DNA of 64,000 nt from Pseudacidovorax sp. NFM-22 (GCF_021401245.1 NZ_JACBFY010000001.1:868001-932000), one strand, 5' to 3'; shown: positions 44,424-53,384, numbered from the stretch's first letter. Notes: a model not told the origin generated them from the sequence alone. Translations and numbers: made by a program.

Positions 44424-45674
44424 GTGCGACGACGATCATTCATAGGATTTAATCCTCTGATTCTGCTTATTTTAAATCAAAGCGGACATGCCATGAGCGC
44501 TAAAAAAAACATCAAACAAGAAGAAAAGATACTTGGCTATTTAAAAAATCCGGAGCTTCGCAAACGCGAACTAGGAAATCAAATTCTAACGATCAAAAAC
44601 ATTCGGATCAACGGGATAAAATTTACTGATTTGAGTTGGAATGATCTTCATTTTATCAATTGTGATTTCGTGGGGGCCTACGAAATAGAATTGGAAGAAC
44701 TAAAAAATACAGTTTTCGAAGATTGCAATTTTTCGGGTGTAATTAGCTGGGGAATAGCTCAATCAATACGCTATGTTAGATGCAGAGCAGGGGGCCGAAC
44801 CATTGTTATTGACGAGGTCGGAAGTAACGATGTTCGCTTCGAAGATTGCTCGTTCTTAGGACCGGATGCAGATGGCAATCATTGGGGCGGTATAGGCAGC
44901 CGAGGTGATGCAACTTTCGTAAGATGCAGAGCCAAGTGGTTTTTGCTTGCAGGTTACAAGCAAATCAGTCTAGACGACTGTGAGACGGCTGACGTAAAAA
45001 TATGGACCGATAGTAAAGCCAACAGCGGAGAAGAATATTTCTCAGCATCGGTAGAAATAAAAGAATCTAAATTGCGCGGCAAATTTGATATGGCAGCGTG
45101 CGATCTTCGGAGCTTGACCATCAAAGATACATACCTCGAGTTCTTGGATCTAAGCCTCGCAGATATTAAGGATGACGTCCTCATCGAGCGAGTCAGAGGA
45201 GGCTACCTCAACGCAAGTGCCCACAGCATGGGCAAGCTTTCCATTTCCCAATGTCAGTTTCTAGGTAGAAGGCGAAATTTCTCCTTTGAAGTGGGTATAG
45301 CTGGGGCGGACGAAGTCCTAATCGACCAGTGCAATTTTGGAACTGATCCCGTACTTACCGTTGGCCTTGGCGCCGGGGGGCCTTTGGAACCCAACGAATG
45401 GAGCACTACGCCAAAAAACAAATACGCATTGATCCGCAACAGCACCCTGCCCGTGATGGATGCCTCCTGGCTCGAATCACGTCATCTGCGACTGGAGAAC
45501 AACACGATTGGCAGCGTAGATATTTCCAACTCCCGCATCGGCAAGCTCGAAATTTCCGGCAATACCATCAGTCGTGAGGTGAACCTTCAGGGCACCAAGG
45601 TCAAGGAGAGCAAGATTCAACCTCTGGCCAAGGCGCAACTCAAGCTCGATGGAGCCAACATTCGTTTGAATTGA
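44424..45674 (+). CDS. candidate cognate immunity protein (exported beta-helix protein)
   Basis: 416-aa protein encoded by AT-rich DNA. The GTG at 44424 follows AAAGG with 7-bp spacing, an SD that overlaps the effector stop codon; it gives MRRRSFIGFNPLILLILNQS, a plausible signal peptide (positive n-region, hydrophobic core, cleavage near GHA). Alternatives are ATGs at 44379 and 44493; the last would remove the signal. The mature part has loosely repeated motifs ending in D-C-x-F or K-C-x-A (NCDFVGA, EDCNFSG, EDCSFLG, SQCQFLG), as in right-handed parallel beta-helix or pentapeptide-like proteins. Immunity function is inferred from position and export. Confidence 0.65.
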   Translation: MRRRSFIGFNPLILLILNQSGHAMSAKKNIKQEEKILGYLKNPELRKRELGNQILTIKNIRINGIKFTDLSWNDLHFINCDFVGAYEIELEELKNTVFEDCNFSGVISWGIAQSIRYVRCRAGGRTIVIDEVGSNDVRFEDCSFLGPDADGNHWGGIGSRGDATFVRCRAKWFLLAGYKQISLDDCETADVKIWTDSKANSGEEYFSASVEIKESKLRGKFDMAACDLRSLTIKDTYLEFLDLSLADIKDDVLIERVRGGYLNASAHSMGKLSISQCQFLGRRRNFSFEVGIAGADEVLIDQCNFGTDPVLTVGLGAGGPLEPNEWSTTPKNKYALIRNSTLPVMDASWLESRHLRLENNTIGSVDISNSRIGKLEISGNTISREVNLQGTKVKESKIQPLAKAQLKLDGANIRLN

Positions 45675-45815
45675 GCGGTTTCTATGGCGTGAAGCAATAC
45701 CCTTGAAAATGTGGCCAAGTTCCTGACATGCTTCCGGCCCATTATGGGCCACACCTCGCCAGAGGCAGTCGTGCCATTCTTCAATCAAAAACCATCAACG
45801 CACCCCCCATCCGAA

Positions 45816-46106
45816 ATGATTTCGACAAAAAAATACGGATTTTCCTTGGCCTCGATATTGACGCTAGTTCTTGGAGCTATCGCGGTTGCACTCTGGACGA
45901 ATGACATGTTATCCACACCGAGGATCTATTTAGTCCCCGCTGTTAGAGCCCTTGTTTTTTACGCAATGGCAGCTGTAACGTTTATGAGCGCCCTGCTATC
46001 ATTTATTGCCTTGCTACGGAGAGAGTCCGGAATATGGACGTTTGCATCTGTCGACCTGTGGGCTTTTCCAGTAATTTTTGTTTCAATAAAGCAGCGTTTT
46101 TTCTAA
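45816..46106 (+). CDS. small multispanning membrane protein, unknown
   Basis: 96-aa protein in AT-rich DNA. The ATG at 45816 begins MISTKKYGFSLASILTLVL; three hydrophobic stretches follow (about 9-27, 40-60 and 66-80) separated by short charged loops, ending AFPVIFVSIKQRFF. A longer GTG start at 45711 would add a tail without signal features. It ends the island that begins with vgrG and may be a second immunity or accessory protein. No family is recognised and the ribosome-binding site is weak. Confidence 0.5.
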   Translation: MISTKKYGFSLASILTLVLGAIAVALWTNDMLSTPRIYLVPAVRALVFYAMAAVTFMSALLSFIALLRRESGIWTFASVDLWAFPVIFVSIKQRFF

Positions 46107-46520
46107 AGTCCTGATCTTTTACGATCCATGATTGGGCCTGGCTCACCATTCTGAAAAACCATTCTGGTCCAGACAAAAAGGGCAGCCGGCCGGGGCGTTG
46201 AATCTGCCCACACCGGCCGCGCTGTTGCCCACATTTCAGCAGTGGTTCAAGGCGAGCGTGCGGAAGTGTGTTTCCGCGCAGCGTTGATCAACCGCTTCAA
46301 CGGGATCCTCCGCTCTATCACAGCTTTGTTGGCCCGCGTGAAGCGGATCCGATTGGGGCCGCGGTGGTTATGCCAGCCGCGCCATGGACGCAATTCAGCC
46401 GATCAAAAGTCAATGCGCCTTTGGCAGCGCCGACCCCATCACTCCTTCAGGGGCCACCCAGATGCAGCGCGCTGCCGCCAGCCTAGGTTCAGCCACAAAA
46501 GGTCCGAAGCAACAGGACCC
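46107..46520. other. gene-free gap between the T6SS island and trmJ
   Basis: 414 bp without a convincing gene. Base composition returns from AT-rich to GC-rich near 46180. Open frames on the plus strand exist but have no start with a ribosome-binding site and no family resemblance. It may be the island boundary or a decayed gene. Confidence 0.5.
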
Positions 46521-47252
46521 TCACGAACGCCGAAGCGGCTGCTTCTCCGCCATCGCCTTCGCGATGCCCCGCAGGATGTGGATTTCCTCCATCGTCGGCT
46601 GCGCGCGGTTGAACAGTTGGGCCAGGCGCGGCATCAGCTTCTTGGGGGCGGCCGGGTCCAGGAAACCGATCTCGACCAGCGAGCGCTCCCAGTGCGCCAG
46701 CATGCCGGTCACGGCCTGGGCGTCTGCCGGCGGCGTCACCGGTGCCGCCGAGCGCACCTCGAAGCCGCCCAGCGCCTGCCGCCATTCGTACGCCACCAGC
46801 TGGACAGCGGCCGCCAGGTTGAGCGAGCCGAAGTCGGGCGCCGTCGGGATCGACAGCGCCACATGGCAGCGGTAGACGTCCTCGTTGCGCATGCCGAAGC
46901 GCTCCGAGCCGAAAAGCAGGCCCACATGCTGCGGCCCACCCTCCTGCACCAGCCCCGCGAAGTGCTCGCGCGGCGCCCGCGTGGGCGGGCCGAAGTCGCG
47001 CGAGACCATGGCGGTGGCACACAAATGGGTCAGGCCGTCCAGCGCCTCGTCCAGGGTCGCCACGATGCGGGCCTTCTCCAGCACATCGAGGGCGCCGCTG
47101 GCACGCTGGATGGTCTCTTCCCGGCGCAGCACGTTGTCCCAGCGCGGCGCCACCAGCACCAGGTCGTCGAAGCCCATGGTCCGCATGGCGCGCGCCGTGG
47201 CGCCGACATTGCCGGCGTGGCTGGTGTGGATCAGGATGAAACGGGTGCGCAT
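46521..47252 (-). CDS. trmJ: TrmJ-type tRNA 2'-O-methyltransferase
   Basis: 243-aa SPOUT-family RNA methyltransferase that 2'-O-methylates C/U32 of tRNAs with SAM. Knot motifs are visible: HTSHAGNVGATARAM near the N-terminus, GLLFGSERFGMRNED in the middle and SLNLAAAVQLVAYEW in the C-terminal knot. A helical C-terminal tail (MEEIHILRGIAKAMAEK) is usual in TrmJ. The start MRTRFILIHTSH matches the family; upstream codons are antisense-like. The MFS gene at 47281-48576 lies 28 bp upstream on the same strand. Confidence 0.9.
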   Translation of the reverse strand: MRTRFILIHTSHAGNVGATARAMRTMGFDDLVLVAPRWDNVLRREETIQRASGALDVLEKARIVATLDEALDGLTHLCATAMVSRDFGPPTRAPREHFAGLVQEGGPQHVGLLFGSERFGMRNEDVYRCHVALSIPTAPDFGSLNLAAAVQLVAYEWRQALGGFEVRSAAPVTPPADAQAVTGMLAHWERSLVEIGFLDPAAPKKLMPRLAQLFNRAQPTMEEIHILRGIAKAMAEKQPLRRS

Positions 47253-47280
47253 CGAAGACAGTCGCAGACGGGAAAGCCCG

Positions 47281-48576
47281 TCATTCTCGCGCCTGCCCCG
47301 TGCCCATGCGGTCGCGCCCGGCCAGCGTCGGAAAGAGCCGGAACCAGGCCAGCGTGACCAGCAACGTGCCCACGCCCCCCGCCACCACCGAGCCCACCGG
47401 CCCGAGCAGCGCGGCGGTGGCGCCGGACTCGAACTCGCCCAGTTGGTTGCTGGCCCCGATGAAGATGGAATTGACGGCACTCACCCGGCCGCGCATGGCA
47501 TCGGGCGTTTCCAGTTGCACCAGGGTCTGGCGGATCACGACGTTGACCATGTCCGCGGCACCCGAGATCGCCAGGACGACCAGCGACAGCCAGAAGCTGC
47601 GCGACAGCCCGAACACCACCATGCACAGCCCGAACACGCCCACCGCCAGCAGCAGCGTGCGCCCCACATGGCGCTCCACCGGCCGCCGGGTGAGCCAGAT
47701 GGATGCCGTCAGCGCCCCCACCGCCGGCGCGCCACGCAGCAGGCCGAGGCCCCAGGCGCCCACATGCAGGATGTCCTTGGCGAAGATGGGCAGCAGCGCC
47801 ACCGCGCCGCCCAGCAACACGGCGAACAGGTCGAGCGAGACGGCGCCCAGCACCGGCTTGCGCCGCCAGATGAAGCGCACGCCGGCCAGCAGCACTTCGG
47901 TGGTCACCGGCTCGCGCGGCCGCGCCGCATGGGCGTAGCGCAAGGTGGCGGCCAGCAGCACGGCCGCGATGAAGAACCCGATGCAGGTGGCATACACCGC
48001 GCCCATGCCCGCCACAAACAGCAGCCCGCCCAGGGCCGGCCCGCCGATGATGGCCGACTGCTGCCCCGCCGAGCTGAAGGCCATGGCACGGGGCAGCATC
48101 AGCGGCGGCACCAGCAGCGGCGTGAGCGCCTGCTGCGCCGGCATCTGGAAGGCACGCACCGCCCCCAGCACCAGCGACAGGCCCAGCAACAGACTGCGCG
48201 AGTCGCCACCGCCCAGGTGCGTGATCAGCAGCGACAGCGCGACCAGGCCCTGCACGCCCAGGCAGGCCGCCAGGATGCGGCCGCGGTGCAGCCGGTCCAC
48301 CACATGGCCGGCGTACAGCGCCAGCAGCAGCGCGGGCGCGAACTGGTAGAGGCCCACCAGGCCCAGGTCCCACGCGCTGCCGGTGAGGTCGTACATGTGC
48401 CAGCCGATGGCCACCATCAGCATCTGCTGGGCGGCGGTACCCAGCAGGCGCGCCAGCCACAGCTGCATGAAGGGGCGGACGCGGGTGAGGTCGGAGAAGC
48501 GGGCCTGTTCGGGAGCGGAAGCGGAATCGGGCGCGACGGCGATGTCGGCAGGGGCGGGAGGCATTCGGTCGAGCAT
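47281..48576 (-). CDS. MFS transporter (EntS/DHA3-like)
   Basis: 431-aa major facilitator with 10-12 hydrophobic helices. The N-terminal FMQLWLARLLGTAAQQMLMVAI and the loop motif AGHVVDRLHRGRILAACL (motif A-like GxVxDRxxRR) place it in the DHA3/EntS branch of exporters. No substrate can be read. It lies directly upstream of trmJ (28 bp) and divergently from the rluA-type gene. Confidence 0.88.
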   Translation of the reverse strand: MLDRMPPAPADIAVAPDSASAPEQARFSDLTRVRPFMQLWLARLLGTAAQQMLMVAIGWHMYDLTGSAWDLGLVGLYQFAPALLLALYAGHVVDRLHRGRILAACLGVQGLVALSLLITHLGGGDSRSLLLGLSLVLGAVRAFQMPAQQALTPLLVPPLMLPRAMAFSSAGQQSAIIGGPALGGLLFVAGMGAVYATCIGFFIAAVLLAATLRYAHAARPREPVTTEVLLAGVRFIWRRKPVLGAVSLDLFAVLLGGAVALLPIFAKDILHVGAWGLGLLRGAPAVGALTASIWLTRRPVERHVGRTLLLAVGVFGLCMVVFGLSRSFWLSLVVLAISGAADMVNVVIRQTLVQLETPDAMRGRVSAVNSIFIGASNQLGEFESGATAALLGPVGSVVAGGVGTLLVTLAWFRLFPTLAGRDRMGTGQARE

Positions 48577-48708
48577 AGCCCAGCACCCTCGCCCTTCGCT
48601 GACCAGGGCACGCAGCGATCGCCTCCGGCACAGCCCTCCACGGGCGGCCGATGTGCATTGACACGGGGCAGCGCGCTGCCGCGCCCTCCCCGCCTAGACT
48701 GCCGCACC

Positions 48709-49404
48709 GTGAGCCAAGACCCCGCCGCCCTCCACGCCCTCTACGAAGACGAGCACCTGCTGGTGCTCGACAAGCCGGCCGGCCTGCTGAGCGTGCCCGG
48801 CCGCGGCGACGACAAGCAGGACTGCCTGTCGGCCCGCGCACAGCACCGCTGGCCCGACGCCCTGGTGGTGCATCGGCTGGACATGGCCACCAGCGGCCTG
48901 ATCCTGATGGCGCGCAGCCTCGCCGTCCAACGGATGCTCGGCGACGCCTTTGCAAGCCGGCAAGTGTGGAAGCGCTACGAAGCCATCGTCGACGGCGCGC
49001 TGGAATCCAAGCACTGGCAGACCATCGACCTGCCGCTCATGGCGGACTGGCCCAATCGCCCCCTGCAGAAAGTCGACGCCGCCGGCAAGCCCAGCCTCAC
49101 CCGCTGGCGGACGCTGCAGCGGTTGCCAGAATGCGCCGGCACCCATGTGCTGCTGGAGCCGCAGACTGGCCGCTCGCACCAGTTGCGGGTGCACATGGCC
49201 GCGCTGGGCCATCCGATCCTGGGCGATGCGCTGTACGGCGATGGGCGGGTGGCCGCCGCCGCGCCACGCCTGCTGCTGCATGCCACGGTGCTGCAGCTGC
49301 GCCATCCGGTGACCGGCGAGGCCTTGCGCGTCGAGAGCCCGGCGCCGTTCGCGCCAAACCCTCAGGATGCGGCCGAAGAAGGCCTCAGACCTCCAGCTCC
49401 TTGA
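48709..49404 (+). CDS. RluA-family pseudouridine synthase
   Basis: 231-aa pseudouridine synthase with the catalytic motif HRLDMATSGLIL (Asp nucleophile) and the C-terminal RLLLHATVLQLRHP. The compact length without an S4 domain and LLVLDKPAGLLSVPG fits the RluA type that modifies tRNA U32 and 23S rRNA U746. The start is a GTG (48709) because the open frame continues far upstream without family signal. It ends 20 bp inside the convergent universal stress gene. Confidence 0.9.
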   Translation: MSQDPAALHALYEDEHLLVLDKPAGLLSVPGRGDDKQDCLSARAQHRWPDALVVHRLDMATSGLILMARSLAVQRMLGDAFASRQVWKRYEAIVDGALESKHWQTIDLPLMADWPNRPLQKVDAAGKPSLTRWRTLQRLPECAGTHVLLEPQTGRSHQLRVHMAALGHPILGDALYGDGRVAAAAPRLLLHATVLQLRHPVTGEALRVESPAPFAPNPQDAAEEGLRPPAP

Positions 49405-49831
49405 CCACCAGCACCGGCATGGGTGCCTCCTGCAGCACGCGCTGGGTGACGCTGCCCAGCAGCAGCTTCTCGATGCCGGTGCGGCCGTGCGAGCCCATCA
49501 CGATCAGGTCGCAGCCCAGGGCCTTGGCCGTGTCCACGATGCCCTCATGCACCACGTGGCCGTCGATCACGCGCTGGTCGCTGTGCAGGCCTTCGGCGGC
49601 CAGGGCCGCCACGCCGCGAGCCAGGGCCGTGTTGGCGCTGGCCGTGGCAGCGGCCAGGTATTCGTTCTGGCCCAGGGCATAGTCCGCGCCCACGCCAATG
49701 AAGGGATAGTTGTCGATGACGTGGATCAGCGTGATGCGGCTGCCGAAGGCCAGGGCGAGGCCGCTCGCCTTGCTCACCGCCAGCATCGACGTCTCGGAGC
49801 CGTCGATGGGAACCAGGATGTGGTTGAACAT
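49385..49831 (-). CDS. universal stress protein
   Basis: 148-aa UspA-type protein. The ATP-binding class motif GSHGRTGIEKLLLGSVTQ (G-2x-G-9x-G-S/T) is complete, and MFNHILVPIDGSETS is the family start. Likely an ATP-binding stress protein, cytoplasmic. Its 3' end overlaps the convergent pseudouridine synthase gene by 20 bp. It is monocistronic by position. Confidence 0.92.
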   Translation of the reverse strand: MFNHILVPIDGSETSMLAVSKASGLALAFGSRITLIHVIDNYPFIGVGADYALGQNEYLAAATASANTALARGVAALAAEGLHSDQRVIDGHVVHEGIVDTAKALGCDLIVMGSHGRTGIEKLLLGSVTQRVLQEAPMPVLVVKELEV

Positions 49832-49971
49832 GAAGGTGTCCTCTCGCTGTGGGTTGGTCCTGCCGGTCGGCCTTGCCGCCGGCGCCTTGGTGCACTGTAA
49901 CCCGCGACCCTGACGGGACCATGTAGGACGCCGGGGCAGCGGCCGGTGGCAGGCCATGAGCCTGCGCTGGA

Positions 49972-50712
49972 TCAATCGCCCTGGAAGCCGCCGGCCCGGC
50001 AGGTGATGACCAGCGTGTCGCGCCAGCCCTGCGTCCCGGGCGCGACCGGCTGGATCGGCGTGGATTCATGGATCACGCGCTGATCGTCCAGCAGCATCAG
50101 TGTCCAGGGCTCCGTCAGCGTGAAGCGCTCGCCGCGTCGGCCGCCGGCCTCGAAGACGCGGGTCTCGCCGCCCTTGATGCCCTGCCGGCCCACGAGTGCC
50201 ACCGCCACCAGGTCCACGCCATCGCGATGCGCGCCCTCCGGCGTGGGCCGGCCGATGCCGCCTTCGGTGTCGATGCGGAACTGGTGCGCCTCGATGTACC
50301 AGCGCTGGTCGCCGCGCAGGGCCGCTGCGGCTTCGGCCGTCTTCAGCAGCAGTCGGCGCCAGGCAGGTCGCGCCACGGTGTCGGGCTCCATGGGGGCGAA
50401 CCAGCGCTGCATGCCGCCGTGCAGCGCGTTGTATTCGACCGGCTGCCAATGCGCGCGGTGCGGCGCCTGCACCAGCGCCCCGCCTTCGGTGGTGAAGCAG
50501 GCGTGGCGACGGCGACGGTAGCGGCCACCGTCCTTCAGGTATTCATCGGGCGGCAGTTGCGCCCAGTCGGGCTGCAAGGCTTCCAGGTCGGTCAGCGGCA
50601 GATCCAGCCACTCGGCCACGCCGCGCGGGTTGAGCACGGCATAGCCCTCCTGCCGCAACGTGGCGCCCAGTTCGTCGGGCGGGGTGTAGAGGGGGGAGAA
50701 AGCGCTGTTCAA
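49972..50712 (-). CDS. 2-oxoglutarate/Fe(II)-dependent dioxygenase
   Basis: 246-aa 2OG-Fe dioxygenase-family protein. The metal facial triad appears as H and D of AHRDGVD and H of RVIHESTPI, and the 2OG-binding Arg as WRDTLVITCR. The only start that respects the upstream gene is TTG at 50712, whose TTGA overlaps the DUF427 stop codon; the first residues would be MNSAFSPLYTPPDELG. Close homologues are often amino-acid or hydroxy-acid oxygenases. It is co-transcribed with the DUF427 gene. Confidence 0.8.
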   Translation of the reverse strand: MNSAFSPLYTPPDELGATLRQEGYAVLNPRGVAEWLDLPLTDLEALQPDWAQLPPDEYLKDGGRYRRRRHACFTTEGGALVQAPHRAHWQPVEYNALHGGMQRWFAPMEPDTVARPAWRRLLLKTAEAAAALRGDQRWYIEAHQFRIDTEGGIGRPTPEGAHRDGVDLVAVALVGRQGIKGGETRVFEAGGRRGERFTLTEPWTLMLLDDQRVIHESTPIQPVAPGTQGWRDTLVITCRAGGFQGD

Positions 50713-50990
50713 GGCTCGACCTTCACGCCCTTCCAGAAGGCGACGCGGTCTTTCACCATCTCGGCTTCGGGCTTGGGGTCGGGGTAGTACCACACCGCCT
50801 CGGGGTTGAGCTCGCCGTTGACCAGCAGCGAGTAGTAGCTGGCCGTGCCCTTCCAGGGGCACACGGTGTGGTTGTTGCTGAAGGTCACGTACTCGCGCCG
50901 CAGCGAATCGGCGGGAAAGTAGTGGTTGCCTTCGACGAGCACGGTGTCGTCGCTTTCGGCGATGGTCACGCCGTTCCAGGTAGCTTTCAT
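50709..50990 (-). CDS. DUF427 domain protein
   Basis: 93-aa DUF427 protein: KATWNGVTIAESDDTVLVEG, a CPWKGTASYYSL core and a C-terminal RVAFWKGVKVEP. The family is a small beta-barrel of unknown biochemical role, often next to oxygenases. The stop overlaps the TTG start of the dioxygenase by one TTGA, so the pair is translationally coupled. Confidence 0.92.
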   Translation of the reverse strand: MKATWNGVTIAESDDTVLVEGNHYFPADSLRREYVTFSNNHTVCPWKGTASYYSLLVNGELNPEAVWYYPDPKPEAEMVKDRVAFWKGVKVEP

Positions 50991-51150
50991 GTCGGCAGGA
51001 GTTCATCGCGCCGTCGCCGGGCGCGGGCTGCGATTGTCGCTGCCGGCGCGCTTCGGTGGCGACTCCTGCCGAAGCCAGGGCCACCGGCGGCGGCCTGAAC
51101 ATGGAAACGGGCGCCAACCCCGGTCGGCGCCCGCTTGGCTTATGCCGTGG

Positions 51151-52125
51151 TCATTGCACGGCAGGCAGCCAGTGCACGCTGAAGAGTCGCTGCGGATCGG
51201 TCCACACCGGGCCGATGCCGAAGCCCGCCCGCGCCGCCATCGCACGCAGGCCGTCGATGGTGAACTTGTGCGAATACTCGGTGTGCAGCGTCTCGCCCTC
51301 CTCGAAGGCATGGCGCTGGCCCTCGAGCGTGACCACCTGCTCGCGGCGGCTGACCAAGTGCATCTCGATGCGGCGCATGGGCGCGTTGTAGAAGGCCGCG
51401 TGAGAGAAGGCATTCACATCGAAGTCCGCACCCAGCTCGGCATTGGCACGGGCCAGCAGGTTGAGATTGAAGGCGGCCGTCACGCCCTGCGCATCGTTGT
51501 ACGCCGCATGCAGCAGTTGCGGGTCCTTCACCAGATCGACGCCCAGCAGCAGGCCACCCCCCCGCAGCAGGCGGGCGGCCTGGCGCAGGAAGGCGAGCGC
51601 CTCGTCGGGCTCGAAGTTGCCCAGCGTGGAGCCGGGGAAGAAGCCGACGCGCCGGCCGGCACCGGCCAGCCGCTCGGGCAGCTCGAAGTGCTGCGTGTAG
51701 TCGGCCACCACCGGCGTGACCTCCAGCCCCGGGTAGTCGGTGCGCAACTGGCGCGCCGCACCCTGCAGATGCTCGCCCGAGATGTCGATGGGCAGGAATC
51801 GGCGCGGCGACTGCAAGGCGTCGAGCAGCAGGCGGATCTTCACCAGCGAGCCGGCGCCGAATTCCACGATCTCGGCATCGTGACCGATCTGCTGGGCGAT
51901 TTCCGGCGCACGGCTTCGCAGGATCGAGAGTTCGGTGCGGGTGGGGTAGTACTCGGGCAGATCGCAGATGCGGTCGAACAGGCGCGAGCCCTCCGCGTCG
52001 TAGAACCACTTGGGCGAAATGCGCCGCGGCCGGTGGGCCAGCGCGCTGGCCAGGTCGTCCGCAAAGGCACGGCGGCCGTCGTCGGCGACACGGGACTGGA
52101 TGGCGAGGGAGACGGGTGGAGACAT
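51151..52125 (-). CDS. egtD: EgtD, L-histidine N-alpha-methyltransferase
   Basis: 324-aa SAM-dependent methyltransferase that converts histidine to hercynine, the first step of ergothioneine synthesis. ISPKWFYDAEGSRLFDRICDLPEYYPTRTE is the EgtD N-terminal signature (residues near 35-65), followed by SAM-binding EFGAGSLVKIRLLLDAL and FFPGSTLGNFEP. The ATG overlaps the egtB stop codon (TGATG). It completes a two-gene ergothioneine operon with egtB. Confidence 0.94.
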   Translation of the reverse strand: MSPPVSLAIQSRVADDGRRAFADDLASALAHRPRRISPKWFYDAEGSRLFDRICDLPEYYPTRTELSILRSRAPEIAQQIGHDAEIVEFGAGSLVKIRLLLDALQSPRRFLPIDISGEHLQGAARQLRTDYPGLEVTPVVADYTQHFELPERLAGAGRRVGFFPGSTLGNFEPDEALAFLRQAARLLRGGGLLLGVDLVKDPQLLHAAYNDAQGVTAAFNLNLLARANAELGADFDVNAFSHAAFYNAPMRRIEMHLVSRREQVVTLEGQRHAFEEGETLHTEYSHKFTIDGLRAMAARAGFGIGPVWTDPQRLFSVHWLPAVQ

Positions 52126-53384
52126 CACAGGTCCTTGGCGAGGCGCAGCCCGCTGAATTGCCAGCGGGCGGCCGGCGGGAAGAAGTTGCGGTAGCTCGGC
52201 CGCGCATGCCCGGCCGGCGTGGCCACGCTGCCGCCACGCAGCACCAGTTGGCCCACCATGAACTTGCCGTTGTATTCCGCGGCCACGCCGGGAAGCGGCC
52301 GGAAGCCCGGATACGGGTCGTAGGAGGAGCGGGTCCATTGCCACACGGCGCCCTCCGCCTGGGTGAAACCCGGCAGCGTGGTGGCGGCCACCTCCCACTC
52401 GGCCTCGGTCGGCAGGCGTGCGCCGGCCCATTCGGCATAGGCGGCCGCTTCGTAGAAGCTGATCTGTGCGACAGGCGCATCGGCCTGCAGGGGACGCACA
52501 CCGTCGAGGCCGAAGACATGCCAGCCCGCCGTGCCATGGTGGCCCGACAGGGTCAGGCGCGGGTCATCCGGCGGCAGCCAGTAGGCCGGATGCTGCCAGC
52601 CATGCGACTGCACCGCAGTCCAGCCGTCGGACAGCCACCAGCGTGCCTGCTCGTAGCCCCCGTCGGCGATGAACTGCGCGAACTCGCCACAGGTCACCAG
52701 GCGATCGGCGATGGCAAAGGGCTGCAGCAGCACCGCGTGGCGCGGCCCCTCGTTGTCGAAGGCGAAGGCGTCGCCTTCATGCCCGATGGCGGCCATGCCC
52801 CCGGGATGCTCCAGCCAGGCCAGCGATGGCGTGGCCGCAGCCAGCCGCAGTGCAGGGGCGGAAGGCGCGCGATACGCAGGCAGCAGCGGGTTGCACGAGA
52901 AGACGTGCAGGATGTCGGTGAGCAGCAGCTCCTGATGCTGCTGCTCATGGTGCAGGCCCAGGGTGAGCACCGGCTCGATCCGTGACAGCGCCGGTGCATC
53001 GGCCGACGAGAGCAGCGCCTCCACCGCGGCGTCCACATGGCGGCGGTAGGCCAGCACCTCCTCCAGCGAGGGCCGGGTGAGCAATCCGCGTTGTGGCCGT
53101 GGATGCCGCGGCCCCAACGCTTCGTAATAGGAGTTGAAGAGGTAATGGAAGCGCCGATCCAGCGCCTGGTAGCCGGCGGCGTGATGCTCGAGCAGCACGG
53201 CCTCGAAGAACCAGGTGGTGTGCGCCAGATGCCATTTGGTCGGGCTGGCATCGGGCATCGACTGGATGCACTGGTCCTCGGCGGACAGCGGCGCTGCGAG
53301 GGCCATGCTGTGCGACCGGACCTGCCGGTAGGCGTGTAGCAGATCGGGGCTCTCGAGCGCGGATCTCGAATGGTGGGAAGTCAT
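52125..53384 (-). CDS. egtB: EgtB, hercynine sulfoxide synthase
   Basis: 419-aa non-heme iron enzyme that joins hercynine with a thiol (gamma-glutamylcysteine or cysteine) and O2. A DinB-like N-terminal domain holds the iron ligands H55 (LAHTTWFFE) and H146 and H150 (LGLHHEQQHQEL), and a C-terminal FGE-sulfatase fold includes RLPTEAEWEVAA and the conserved PSYRNFFPPAARWQFSGLRLA. The start MTSHHSRSA was chosen because upstream codons lack conservation. First gene of egtB-egtD; divergent from the ndh gene. Confidence 0.94.
   Translation of the reverse strand: MTSHHSRSALESPDLLHAYRQVRSHSMALAAPLSAEDQCIQSMPDASPTKWHLAHTTWFFEAVLLEHHAAGYQALDRRFHYLFNSYYEALGPRHPRPQRGLLTRPSLEEVLAYRRHVDAAVEALLSSADAPALSRIEPVLTLGLHHEQQHQELLLTDILHVFSCNPLLPAYRAPSAPALRLAAATPSLAWLEHPGGMAAIGHEGDAFAFDNEGPRHAVLLQPFAIADRLVTCGEFAQFIADGGYEQARWWLSDGWTAVQSHGWQHPAYWLPPDDPRLTLSGHHGTAGWHVFGLDGVRPLQADAPVAQISFYEAAAYAEWAGARLPTEAEWEVAATTLPGFTQAEGAVWQWTRSSYDPYPGFRPLPGVAAEYNGKFMVGQLVLRGGSVATPAGHARPSYRNFFPPAARWQFSGLRLAKDL

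Noticed and set aside
46107-46520. Transposase remnant at the island edge
   Set aside because: No reading frame resembles a known transposase and no terminal inverted repeats were found.
46885-48708. 600-codon upstream extension of the RluA-type gene
   Set aside because: Lies antisense to the trmJ/MFS genes; the GTG at 48709 gives the normal family length.
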